Shown one piece after another: positions 1 through 7,325 of a stretch of 33,153 bases of DNA (its first letter is position 1; each line of letters begins with the position of its first letter). The position numbers were made by a program, and so were the translations under genes. Origin of the DNA: Candidatus Sulfotelmatobacter sp. (lineage in GTDB: Bacteria > Acidobacteriota > Terriglobia > Terriglobales > SbA1); the NCBI GenBank assembly GCA_030151135.1, contig JASLEQ010000198.1:1-33153 (forward strand). Direction: 5' to 3'. Under the pieces are notes generated by a model. The model did no database searches. It was given only the letters and a program-made list of their open reading frames with translations, and was not told the DNA's origin.

Positions 1-1
1 G

Positions 2-736
2 AAGACATTTACGGCCAATGGAACCGCCGGAGACTACGCGGTTGAGGCATCTACGCCGGGTGCTGGAAACACCGCTCAATTCGGTTTGACAAACGCTACC
101 GGACCGTCCGTCGTGATCAATGCGGCAAACGGATCTCCTCAGACCGCTCTGGCGAATGCAGCCTTTACTACCCCACTTTCGGCGGTTGTGACCCAGAATG
201 GTGGCGGGGTGAGCGGCGTGAGCGTCGTCTTTACCGTGCCCGCTTCCGGGGCCAGTGGGACCTTCCCTGGCGGAAATTCCACCGACACCGAGACTACCGA
301 CCCGAGTGGGGTCGCAACGTCAGCCGTCCTCACCGCCAAAGGGATTGCCGGAAATTACATTGTGACGGCAAGTACTTCAGGAGCGGCGTCAGGCGCTGGT
401 TTTAACCTGACGAATGTCTACGGTGTCCGCGCCACTGGCGGGACGCCACAGAGCACAACCGGCGGTCAACAATTTGCCAATCCACTGGTCGCTACTGTTG
501 AAGATGGATTAGGCAATCCCATCAGCGGCATCACTGTCACATTTACGGCGCCAAGCTCTGGTGCCAGCGGGACCTTCGGCAAGACCAGCACCAGGACCGA
601 GACCGAGATCACGGGAGCCAATGGCCAAGCGACCTCGTCAACCTTCACCGCGAATACCACGACAGGAACCTATCAAGTACAAGCGACGATTGTGAACGGC
701 TACGCTCCGGCCGCATTCAATCTCACAAACAACTGA
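2..736 (+). CDS. C-terminal part of a large Ig-like repeat (Big_1/invasin-type) surface protein, 5' truncated by window edge
   Basis: The reading frame is open from the left edge to a TGA at 734-736, so only the C-terminus is visible. It holds the tail of one repeat (about residues 1-31) and two full repeats of roughly 105 residues. Each repeat has the pattern PLxAxVxxxxG...SGVxVxFTxPxSGASGTF..., then TxTxxxGxATSxxxTA, then Y.V.A, ending FNLTN. This is the beta-sandwich pattern of bacterial Ig-like domain 1 proteins (invasin/intimin-like adhesins and large cell-surface proteins). The composition is rich in Thr, Ser, Gly and Ala, with no Cys. The protein stops directly after the last FNLTN motif, with no visible anchor, autotransporter barrel or sorting domain, so export and attachment must depend on parts outside the window. 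Binding partner unknown. Confidence 0.85.
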   Translation, partial: KTFTANGTAGDYAVEASTPGAGNTAQFGLTNATGPSVVINAANGSPQTALANAAFTTPLSAVVTQNGGGVSGVSVVFTVPASGASGTFPGGNSTDTETTDPSGVATSAVLTAKGIAGNYIVTASTSGAASGAGFNLTNVYGVRATGGTPQSTTGGQQFANPLVATVEDGLGNPISGITVTFTAPSSGASGTFGKTSTRTETEITGANGQATSSTFTANTTTGTYQVQATIVNGYAPAAFNLTNN

Positions 737-1061
737 TGGGTGGTAGAGGAAACGTGGCGAAAGGAGCCGACGATCCCTGCATAGTGATTTGGAGCGAGGA
801 CCTAGCGAGTCTTACCCAGAGAATGACCCCGAAAACCACAAAGCCGGGCTGGTTGACCCGGCTTTCCTATTGTGGAACTGGTTCGTCGGTCTTGTTTCGA
901 TCGGCAACCCAGAATGTCTTGAACCTTGCCTGTTCCGCGTCTTAATCCTCAGCCTGCTGCGATCACTCACCCAAGTTCACTATCTCAAGGACCGTCACTT
1001 GCAGGTTTGCTACTGTGAAACTTTGTCACCTCGAAAACCAAATTCAGTTTCCAGTCGGTTT
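737..1061. other. Intergenic region, 325 nt, with one terminator
   Basis: Apart from the terminator hairpin at 840-865 I see no convincing gene here. Open frames crossing it lack a start with a ribosome-binding site and show no recognisable protein features. Confidence 0.5.
840..865 (+). terminator. Rho-independent terminator-like hairpin after the Ig-like gene
   Basis: A perfect 9-bp stem (AAAGCCGGG / CCCGGCTTT) encloses an 8-nt loop, about 105 nt after the Ig-like stop codon. The stem begins AAA and ends TTT, so it could act on either strand. The following T-tract is short (CTTTCCTATTGT). Confidence 0.7.
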
Positions 1062-1316
1062 TTACATCACCATTGCCAGGTTCTCCAGCTCGTGCTGGAG
1101 GACTGGGATAGCGCATCCGGCCATCTCGACGCGGCCAGCCGCATCGAGCGCCGCTGTGGGCGAAACCCCGTAACCGCGGCCCATCAGGAACACGCGGAGC
1201 AACTCCGCAGCCTCATAGGAATCGACCATTCCACCTTGCAGCAGGTCATTCCGCAGGGCTGCCAGCTCCGTCATCGTGAATCTGTCTTTATCGTTATTTG
1301 CCTTCTCGTATGTCAT
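1062..1316 (-). CDS. Small hypothetical protein, 84 aa, behind a sigma-54-like promoter
   Basis: I do not recognise the family. The predicted 84-residue protein is mostly helical, with an acidic/basic N-terminus (MTYEKANNDKDRF) and a middle rich in Leu and Ala (TMTELAALRNDLLQGGMVD). It has no signal peptide, membrane segment or zinc motif. I chose the ATG at 1316 because a strong Shine-Dalgarno sequence (GGAGGT, 1332-1327) lies 10-11 nt upstream. The frame also has GTG at 1328 and ATG at 1325, but both are too close to that site. A sigma-54-type promoter match at 1401-1386 would give a leader of about 60 nt. The strong start signals support a real, probably regulated gene; function unknown. 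Confidence 0.6.
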   Translation of the reverse strand: MTYEKANNDKDRFTMTELAALRNDLLQGGMVDSYEAAELLRVFLMGRGYGVSPTAALDAAGRVEMAGCAIPVLQHELENLAMVM

Positions 1317-1627
1317 GGCCGTCATCACCTCCGACTCCGACCTCTACTTACCCCATTAGACTCTTGGTGCGCTGTTCAAGTTGCATGCAATTGGCATGCC
1401 GTTGTTGCCGTAGACACTCAGTGCAAAACTGGGGATTCCGGTATTCCTTAAACCTTGGAAACATCGGTATTTGCGGGAAGTGCTGTAGGAACCAAGGGGC
1501 GGGGTGGTGTCCAAAGTACCCGCAGGTAATGTCTTGGTTGACACAAAGTGTCGGTGGATTGGTGATTCTCGGCCACAGGCGGTGCTACGCGGCCACGGTC
1601 CAGAGCCAAGCAAATTCACCGGGCGGG
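1317..1627. other. Intergenic region, 311 nt, between the Trm112-like gene and the small sigma-54-linked gene
   Basis: It contains the sigma-54 promoter match (1386-1401) and a short perfect dyad GACAC-AAA-GTGTC at 1540-1552, which could be an operator or chance. No coding region is supported. Confidence 0.45.
1386..1401 (-). promoter_or_regulatory. Candidate sigma-54 (RpoN) -24/-12 promoter
   Basis: Read on the minus strand the sequence is CGGCATGCCAATTGCA. Against the consensus TGGCACG-N4-TTGCW it keeps GGCA, the G before the spacer, a 4-nt spacer and TTGCA. The invariant GG and GC are separated by exactly 10 nt. The start site would fall near 1375, about 60 nt before the ATG at 1316. No enhancer-binding-protein site was identified. 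Confidence 0.5.
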
Positions 1628-1795
1628 TTAGGACTCGACCGAGGCCTCGTCGATCAGCATGATTGGAATTCCATCGCGCACCGGATAAACGCGATGGCAC
1701 TCCTTGCACTTCAGACTTTCCGGAGCTTGGCGGTATTCCAGGTCTGTCTTGCAGGCCGGGCATACCAGCATTTCGAGCAGGTCTTTGGAGAGCAT
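1628..1795 (-). CDS. Trm112-like / UPF0434 small zinc-binding protein
   Basis: This 55-residue protein has the typical opening MLSKDLLEMLVCPACK, then a second cysteine pair CKEC, then YPVRDGIPIML. Cys12, Cys15, Cys30 and Cys33 form the expected four-Cys zinc site. Homologues include YcaR/UPF0434 proteins and Trm112, an activating partner of several methyltransferases; the bacterial role is poorly defined. I start at the ATG at 1795, which matches family length. An in-frame ATG at 1819 would add eight non-conserved residues. A TATAAT hexamer lies about 12 nt before 1795 on the minus strand, hinting at a very short leader. It is divergent from folD. Confidence 0.9.
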   Translation of the reverse strand: MLSKDLLEMLVCPACKTDLEYRQAPESLKCKECHRVYPVRDGIPIMLIDEASVES

Positions 1796-1960
1796 TGCTC
1801 CGAAATTATACAAAAGCATCGGTCACAGGTCAGAAAATGGGACTTACGATCCTCTGATTCGGTCGTGACGAACCGCAGATGAATTTCTTCGCCCTGTTTC
1901 AGCCGCATTCCTAGCTCAGGACGCCTCGCCCCCTGTAAGATTTACTGAGAAAGCTCAATC

Positions 1961-2902
1961 ATGTCAGCACTCATATTGGACGGAACCAGGATCGCGCAGC
2001 AGATCCGCAGCGAAGTGGCTGCGGAGGTAAAGACGATGTCGGAGGCCGGGATGCGTCCCGGGCTGGCGGTCGTCTTGGTGGGGCACAATCCCGCTTCGGA
2101 GATTTATGTTCGCGGCAAGGTCAAGGCCTGCGAGGAGGTCGGCATCTATAGCGAGAAGATCACGCCGCCAGAGACGGCGTCGACCGCCCAACTGCTCGCC
2201 TTGATCGAAGACCTGAACCGCCGCGACGAGATCGACGGGATTCTGGTACAGCTGCCGCTCCCTCGGCAAGTGGATTCGAAAAAAATTCTGCTCGCGGTCG
2301 ATCCTGCCAAGGATGTGGATGGGTTCCATCCCATGAACGTTGGCTTCCTTTCTACGCAACGCCCTGGCTTGGTTCCGTGCACCCCGGCGGGCGTGATGGA
2401 GATTCTGAAGCGCAGCAATATTCCCATCGCAGGACAAGAAGCGGTCGTCGTGGGACGTAGCGACATTGTCGGCAAGCCCGCCGCCATGCTGCTGATCAAC
2501 GCCAATGCCACCGTGACGGTCTGCCATTCGAAGACCCACGACCTGCCCGCTGTCTGCCGGCGAGCGGACATCCTGGTTGCGGCGATCGGACGCGCTGGCA
2601 TGATCACGCGGGATTTCGTAAAACCAGGCGCCGTGGTGGTCGACGTTGGCATGAACAGCGTCGCCAATGCGTCAGAGTTTCAACGCTTCTTTGCCGGAAA
2701 TGCCAAGCGGGAGGAGACGTTTCGTAAGAAAGGCTCGACACTGATCGGCGACGTTCATCCGGAAGTCGCCGAAGTTGCCGGAGCCCTGACGCCGGTACCG
2801 GGCGGCGTCGGGCCGCTGACCATTGCCATGCTGATGTACAACACAGTGAAGGCAGGCAAGATGCGTCGCGGAAGTGGAGTTCCGGAACTGTCACGCACAT
2901 AG
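1961..2902 (+). CDS. folD: Bifunctional methylenetetrahydrofolate dehydrogenase / methenyltetrahydrofolate cyclohydrolase FolD
   Basis: Cytosolic one-carbon enzyme that interconverts 5,10-methylene-, methenyl- and 10-formyl-tetrahydrofolate using NADP. The 313-residue protein is slightly longer than the usual 280-300. Visible motifs are the substrate-site YVRGK with Lys53 (equivalent to E. coli Lys54), VQLPLP, DVDGFHPMNVG, PCTPAGV, the nucleotide-binding VVVGRSDIVGKPAAMLL and the C-terminal TPVPGGVGPLTIAML. Between GDV and HPEVAEVAG the order is normal. An insertion of about 15 charged residues (FAGNAKREETFRKKG) precedes the C-terminal motif, as in some other bacterial FolDs. It lies 122 nt upstream of coaE and may be co-transcribed with it. 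Confidence 0.97.
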   Translation: MSALILDGTRIAQQIRSEVAAEVKTMSEAGMRPGLAVVLVGHNPASEIYVRGKVKACEEVGIYSEKITPPETASTAQLLALIEDLNRRDEIDGILVQLPLPRQVDSKKILLAVDPAKDVDGFHPMNVGFLSTQRPGLVPCTPAGVMEILKRSNIPIAGQEAVVVGRSDIVGKPAAMLLINANATVTVCHSKTHDLPAVCRRADILVAAIGRAGMITRDFVKPGAVVVDVGMNSVANASEFQRFFAGNAKREETFRKKGSTLIGDVHPEVAEVAGALTPVPGGVGPLTIAMLMYNTVKAGKMRRGSGVPELSRT

Positions 2903-3024
2903 ATCCCACCACAGTGGCACAGTGAGATGGAGCAACAACGATTTGCGGGCAAGCCTGCGTGACTTTTTGAATAATTTCGCAATTGTCTGTGCCCGGTTGG
3001 GGAAGGGCTTTTAACGAGGATGGA

Positions 3025-3663
3025 ATGCTGAAGGTCGGCCTCACGGGAGGCATCGCATCGGGAAAGTCCGTTGTCGGCGAAATGTTTGTGGGCCTGGGAG
3101 CCCACCTGGTGCAGGCCGACCGGATCGCGCATTCCTTAATGAAGCCGGGTGAACCCGTCTATAACGAGGTGGTGCGCCACTTCGGGCGTGAGATTCTTAA
3201 CCCAGATGGCAGCGTCAATCGCGGCAAGCTGGCCGAGGTAGCCTTTGGTCCCTCGGGGGCAGCAGAGCGGGCCTCGAGGATCCAGGAACTAAACCGCATC
3301 GTGCATCCTGCGGTGATCCGCAGCCAGGAAGAATGGATGCAGGCGGTAGGCGCACAGAACCCGCACGCCGTGGCCATGGTGGAAGCCGCCCTGCTGATCG
3401 AAGCCGGAACCGCGAAGAGGTTCGACGTTTTGATCGTGGTCACCTGCAATACAGAACAACGTGTCGAGCGCTTTGCTAAGCGTCAGAAACTGGACTTGGC
3501 GGCAGCGCGCGACGAAGTCTCGCGGCGCATGGCTGTGCAGCTAACGGACGAGGAAAAGATCAAGCTGGCAGATTACGTGATCGACAACTGCGAATCTCTC
3601 GCGAAGACGCGGGAACAGGTCGAAGTGATCTGGAACGACCTGAAGCTCAAAGCTGCACGCTAG
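3025..3663 (+). CDS. coaE: Dephospho-CoA kinase
   Basis: CoaE phosphorylates the 3'-hydroxyl of dephospho-CoA, the last step of coenzyme A synthesis, in the cytosol. The 212-residue protein opens MLKVGLTGGIASGKS, with a Walker A P-loop at residues 8-15 (Lys14). This is followed by QADRIAH near the substrate site, the VEAALLIEAG segment and the lid region with RRMAVQLTDEEK. I chose the ATG at 3025 because GAGG sits 5 nt upstream and the P-loop then falls at the family's normal position. The frame is open further upstream (to 2983), but that would add 14 residues not typical of the family. HtrA follows on the same strand after 137 nt. Confidence 0.96.
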   Translation: MLKVGLTGGIASGKSVVGEMFVGLGAHLVQADRIAHSLMKPGEPVYNEVVRHFGREILNPDGSVNRGKLAEVAFGPSGAAERASRIQELNRIVHPAVIRSQEEWMQAVGAQNPHAVAMVEAALLIEAGTAKRFDVLIVVTCNTEQRVERFAKRQKLDLAAARDEVSRRMAVQLTDEEKIKLADYVIDNCESLAKTREQVEVIWNDLKLKAAR

Positions 3664-3800
3664 GAGAATCTTTGGCCGATTGTACGGAGGCACGTGGACG
3701 GGTGTATCGGTGTGAACAGCTTTGTATAAAATTAACTAGGACCTTTCTTCGTCGTAAAAACGTATCAGATCGTGATTAGGATCGGAGCTGGAATTCGAAT

Positions 3801-4949
3801 ATGAAACTGGTGCGGCCACTCATCTTCGCGGTAGCTCTTGCTGGGGCGTTTTTTTACTTCACAACCTGGCGTTCCAATCCGGTCGGCGAGTCGCATCCGG
3901 CGAGTTGGTTTTCGCATCCGGCGCAGGTGGAGATTACCGAGGCCGCGCCCGGTGAATCCCTCGATGGCGAAGAGCAAAACAACATCTCGGTGTACAAGAA
4001 AAATATCCCCTCGGTCGTGAACGTTACGTCGCGCGCCATGACCTTTGATTTCTTCTACGGCCTTGTGCCGCAGGAAGGCCAGGGTTCGGGATTCGTCATC
4101 GACAAAGACGGCCATATTCTGACGAACTATCACGTCATCGCCGACGCCCGGCAGGTGAAGGTGACCTTGCATAATCGCAAGAGTTATACGGCCACCGTTG
4201 TGGGCACCGATCCAGCGCACGACCTGGCGGTCATTCAGATCAAGGCTCCCGACCTCGTTCCGGCGATTCTAGGAGAGTCGCGCAATCTGCAGGTTGGACA
4301 AAAGGTGTACGCGATCGGCAATCCGTTTGGACTTTCTGGAACCATGACTCGCGGCATCGTGAGTTCGATTCGTCCCGTGCGCGAACCGAATGGAGCCTAC
4401 ATTGATGAAGCGATCCAGACCGATGCTGCCATCAATCCCGGAAATTCGGGCGGCCCGCTGATGAACTGGCACGGCGACGTCATCGGCATCAACACCATGA
4501 TTCTCTCTAATGTCGGCCAGAACGCCGGAATCGGCTTCGCCATTCCCATTAACACAGCCAAAGCTGTGCTGAACGATCTGCTGACGCTCGGTCGCGTGCG
4601 GCGTCCAGCGCTGGGTGTGCGCACGATTCCCATCAGTCCCGAATTAGCCGACGAGATCGGACTCTCAGTCGACCACGGATTGTTGATCATCGGGATCGTT
4701 CCCGGAAGCGCGGCCGATCGGGCCGGCTTGCACGCCGGAAATGAGCGCGCTTATCTCGGCAACATGGCGATCACCCTCGGAGGCGATTTGATCGTAGCCA
4801 TCGACGACCAGAAGATCGACGATCAGGACGATCTCTCGCAGATGATGAACAATCACCGCGCCGGAGACTCGGTGAAGGTCACGATTTATCGCGGCAAGCG
4901 CAAGATGGATGTCACCGTCGAACTCGGCGAAGCTCGCGAGCAGGTGTAA
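3801..4949 (+). CDS. HtrA/DegP-like membrane-anchored serine protease with one PDZ domain
   Basis: Envelope-stress protease of the S1C family. Residues about 4-22 form an uncleaved signal anchor or signal peptide (RPLIFAVALAGAFFYF), placing the protease in the periplasm. The trypsin-like domain shows a complete triad: His111 (LTNYHVIADA), Asp141 (DPAHDLAVI) and Ser216 (INPGNSGGPLMN). One PDZ domain follows (about 265-375), with the HAGNERAYLGNMAITLGGD insertion common in HtrA proteins of this type. The length of 382 aa fits a one-PDZ DegS/HhoA-like protein. The start at 3801 has GGA 8 nt upstream. A GNAT acetyltransferase follows 217 nt downstream. Substrate and regulation cannot be read from sequence. 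Confidence 0.93.
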   Translation: MKLVRPLIFAVALAGAFFYFTTWRSNPVGESHPASWFSHPAQVEITEAAPGESLDGEEQNNISVYKKNIPSVVNVTSRAMTFDFFYGLVPQEGQGSGFVIDKDGHILTNYHVIADARQVKVTLHNRKSYTATVVGTDPAHDLAVIQIKAPDLVPAILGESRNLQVGQKVYAIGNPFGLSGTMTRGIVSSIRPVREPNGAYIDEAIQTDAAINPGNSGGPLMNWHGDVIGINTMILSNVGQNAGIGFAIPINTAKAVLNDLLTLGRVRRPALGVRTIPISPELADEIGLSVDHGLLIIGIVPGSAADRAGLHAGNERAYLGNMAITLGGDLIVAIDDQKIDDQDDLSQMMNNHRAGDSVKVTIYRGKRKMDVTVELGEAREQV

Positions 4950-5166
4950 GAATCGCTGTTGGCCTAGCCAGAGATAAGCATCGATGTTCACTGCGCACTT
5001 TCCTTTAGATAAAATCTTGCGCAGCAACCCACGATGCACTACTGTTCTCACCTGCCTATGACCGCCGTCCTTTAATTCGGCCCCCGATTCCTGAGCGACC
5101 GGCGCCTTCGTGTGCTGCGTGTCGCTAAAACTTGATTTCTGTCTCAACTTCAGAGAGGACATTCCA

Positions 5167-5982
5167 ATGGAATTTGTGGATAAGGCACTGGCTCGCCGTC
5201 TGGAATCGTGCGAGGAGATGCCGCAGGTGTATTACGCCCGTGAGTTCAAGAAGTCCCGGCCAGAGGTAGGCGCCGCCGAAGAGGAAATCTGCGGAGGGCA
5301 CATGGTGTTTGCCGGTCTGGGATCGCCGATCGGCCGAGCAACGGCGGTCGGGCTCGATCGTTCGCTCACCGCCGACGATCTCGATCGTGTCGAGCATTTT
5401 TACCGACAGCACAAAGCTCCCTCACAAATAGACCTGACCCCGCTGCATGGCCCCGAAGTGTTCGAACTGTTCAAAGAGCGAGGCTATGCGATTGCAGAAT
5501 TGAATAATGTGCTGTACCGAAGGTTGGATAAGGGCGAAGAGTTCCCTGATCCTCCGGAAGGTTGCGAGATTCGGCGTTCTCCGCCGCAAGAGGCAGAGAT
5601 CACGGGTGCCATCGTGGAGAGCGCATTCTTCCCCGATGGCGCACCCGAGGCTTTTCGAGGTCTCATTCATCCGCTGTATCAAATGGAAAACGCCCTCGCC
5701 TTTGTGGCGACGGTGGATGGCAAGCCGGTCGCCTGCGGGACTGGGCTGATCATCCTCGAGCACAAAGTCTTCGCCCTCTGTGGGGCGGGCACGCTCGCTG
5801 GATTTCGCGGGCGCGGCCTGCAAACAGCTTTGCTGCAGACGCGGATAAAAGCCGCTCGCGATGCCGGCTGCGAATACGCCGTGGTCATCACCCAGGGCGG
5901 TACGGTCTCGCAGCGCAATGCCGAACGTTTGGGATTGCGGGTCGCTTACAGCAAGGTGACGGTCATCAAGCAGATGGTGTAA
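5167..5982 (+). CDS. GNAT-family N-acetyltransferase
   Basis: Predicted acetyl-CoA-dependent acyltransferase of 271 residues, acceptor unknown. The C-terminal half carries the GNAT core: a strand ending FALCGAGTLAGFRGRGLQ, where RGRG is the pyrophosphate-binding loop, then a helix LQTRIKAARDAGC and AERLGL near the end. The N-terminal half (about 1-130) is less conserved and may be a second, degenerate GNAT-like lobe, as in tandem GNAT proteins. The ATG at 5167 is preceded by AGAGG at good spacing, so I prefer it to the in-frame codon at 5110. It is separated from the next GNAT gene by a large inverted repeat. Confidence 0.85.
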   Translation: MEFVDKALARRLESCEEMPQVYYAREFKKSRPEVGAAEEEICGGHMVFAGLGSPIGRATAVGLDRSLTADDLDRVEHFYRQHKAPSQIDLTPLHGPEVFELFKERGYAIAELNNVLYRRLDKGEEFPDPPEGCEIRRSPPQEAEITGAIVESAFFPDGAPEAFRGLIHPLYQMENALAFVATVDGKPVACGTGLIILEHKVFALCGAGTLAGFRGRGLQTALLQTRIKAARDAGCEYAVVITQGGTVSQRNAERLGLRVAYSKVTVIKQMV

Positions 5983-6000
5983 ACCGACCCAAAGCAGAAT

Positions 6001-6086
6001 CAGGAAGTCAGAGTGCAGCGTGAAATGCCGGAAGCCTGAATGCAGAAGCGAGGCTTCGACTTTCACTTCTGAATTTTGACTTCTTG
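6001..6086. repeat. Extended imperfect inverted repeat (long hairpin) between two GNAT genes
   Basis: The left arm 6001-6027 and right arm 6060-6086 are imperfect reverse complements (about 20 of 27 positions; shared pattern CA.GAAGTCA...CAG..TGAAA). Inside them lie GAAGCCT at 6031-6037 and AGGCTTC at 6051-6057, a perfect 7-bp stem with a 13-nt loop. The folded element spans almost 90 nt. It may be a terminator or a mobile palindromic unit. Confidence 0.55.
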
Positions 6087-6160
6087 CTTTTGTCTTCAGG
6101 GACTTGGCTGATGTCTTTCTGGCAATTGCGATTCGCAGCCGCTGATTGCATAGTAGAGCC

Positions 6161-6793
6161 ATGTCCCAGGAAGTTTTCACGTTGCCGGGTCAGCGAGTTC
6201 GCCTGGAACCGCTGGAACTGCGGCACGTGGCCGGATTAGCCGCCGCATCGGCCGCGAACCGCGAACTCTATCGTTGGAGTCCGGTCCCGTCGGGGGCGGA
6301 CCACACAATGCAGTACATTCAAACCGCTCTGGAATGGCAGAACGTGGGAACTGCTGTCCCGTTCGCGATCGTTCGCGCTACTGACGACACGGTGATTGGA
6401 TCGACTCGCTTCTGGAACATGGAACGATGGGCGTGGCCCCAGGGACATCCGCGGCACGGTCGCGGCTCCCCCGACGCCTGTGAGATCGGCTACACCTGGC
6501 TTGCCAGTTCCGACATTCGCACGGGCGCGAATACCGAGGCCAAGCTCCTGATGCTCAGGCACGCCTTCGAGGTCTGGCAGGTCCTGCGGGTTTGCTTTCA
6601 TACCGACGCGCGGAACCATCGCTCGCGCACGGCGTTGGAGCGAATTGGCGGGAAATTGGAAGGAGTTCTTCGCGCGCACCGCATGGCTGCGGATTTCATC
6701 CCCCGCGATTCGGTGCGCTATTCGATCATCGCCTCCGAGTGGCCGGGAGTGAAGCATCGCCTGACGAGCCTGCTCGAAGGCCGCCGACGATAG
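6161..6793 (+). CDS. GNAT-family N-acetyltransferase, RimJ/RimL type
   Basis: The 210-residue protein begins with the RimJ/RimL-like pattern LPGQRVRLEPLELRHVAGLA. It continues with the FAIVRATDDTVIGSTRF strand pair, EIGYTWLASS, and the family's C-terminal TDARNHRSRTALERIGGKLEG, where Asn and the Ser-xxx-Leu-Glu helix contact acetyl-CoA. Such enzymes acetylate N-terminal alpha-amines or other small amines; the acceptor is not predictable. I use the ATG at 6161; a TTG at 6146 in frame is less likely. A weak AGAG precedes the start. It is convergent with the glyoxalase-fold gene, with only 12 nt between stop codons. Confidence 0.88.
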   Translation: MSQEVFTLPGQRVRLEPLELRHVAGLAAASAANRELYRWSPVPSGADHTMQYIQTALEWQNVGTAVPFAIVRATDDTVIGSTRFWNMERWAWPQGHPRHGRGSPDACEIGYTWLASSDIRTGANTEAKLLMLRHAFEVWQVLRVCFHTDARNHRSRTALERIGGKLEGVLRAHRMAADFIPRDSVRYSIIASEWPGVKHRLTSLLEGRRR

Positions 6794-6805
6794 CGATCAA
6801 TGACA

Positions 6806-7258
6806 TCACGCTAACGTCTCGGGCGCAATTCCGTAATTCTTAATCCACTGCTCTTGCCATTCCTTTGCGACCGGCCACTGCAGGCAGATTCCGTATCCAT
6901 CCGGATCTTTAAACGATAGCTGTCGCATGCCGTACGGCGCAACCTTCGGTTCCCTCAGGTTCACCCCGTGCGCGCGTAAATGCTGGTAAGCCGCGTCAAG
7001 ATCCTTGCAACCAAAGAACAGGCACGTATCGTCATGAGTCGCAATCCGCGCTGGATCAGGAGCGCTCGGACGATGCTCTTTTTCATACGCCGTGTTGAGC
7101 ATCACCTCGGCACCATTCAGCCTGAGTCCTGCCCAGTCACAGGCGTCTCCCGGCGTCGACGTTGCCCACACCGTAAAGCCGAGTACGTCTCGATAGAAGC
7201 GGATCGATGTCGGCATGTCGTAGACCTGGAGTAGCGGAGCCACGCCGTGAATGTCCAT
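6806..7258 (-). CDS. VOC-superfamily (glyoxalase/bleomycin-resistance/dioxygenase fold) protein
   Basis: The 150-residue protein has two beta-alpha-beta-beta-beta units of the vicinal oxygen chelate fold: APLLQVYDMPTSIRFYRDVLGF in the first and the C-terminal FKDPDGYGICLQW in the second. The second ends with the acidic/aromatic pattern where a metal ligand or its substitute sits. These proteins include glyoxalase I, ring-cleaving dioxygenases and antibiotic-binding proteins; the specific role is unknown. AGGAGG lies about 11 nt before the ATG at 7258. It follows the aldo/keto reductase by 67 nt on the same strand, so the two may form a small carbonyl-detoxification operon (inference). Confidence 0.88.
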   Translation of the reverse strand: MDIHGVAPLLQVYDMPTSIRFYRDVLGFTVWATSTPGDACDWAGLRLNGAEVMLNTAYEKEHRPSAPDPARIATHDDTCLFFGCKDLDAAYQHLRAHGVNLREPKVAPYGMRQLSFKDPDGYGICLQWPVAKEWQEQWIKNYGIAPETLA

Positions 7259-7325
7259 GGGAATGCGGCCCTCCTTTGTCTCCGATCGTAGGACGGGACT
7301 AAGGCAATTTACGTTAGCAAAGTTA

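Noticed and set aside
1391..1410. Sigma-54 promoter on the plus strand at TTGGCATGCCGTTGTTGC
   Set aside because: The GG-to-GC spacing is 12 nt instead of 10, so it does not fit; the minus-strand reading fits exactly.
736..1451. Plus-strand frames after the Ig-like gene
   Set aside because: They run through a terminator hairpin and over the small minus-strand gene, and have no ribosome-binding sites or domains.
1356..1763. Minus-strand 135-codon frame
   Set aside because: It overlaps the Trm112-like coding region and runs over the sigma-54 promoter match; no recognisable protein features.
1711..1908. Minus-strand frame of 65 codons overlapping the Trm112-like gene
   Set aside because: It covers the conserved zinc protein in another frame, has no known motif and no ribosome-binding site. 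Only the first 20 residues look gene-like by composition.
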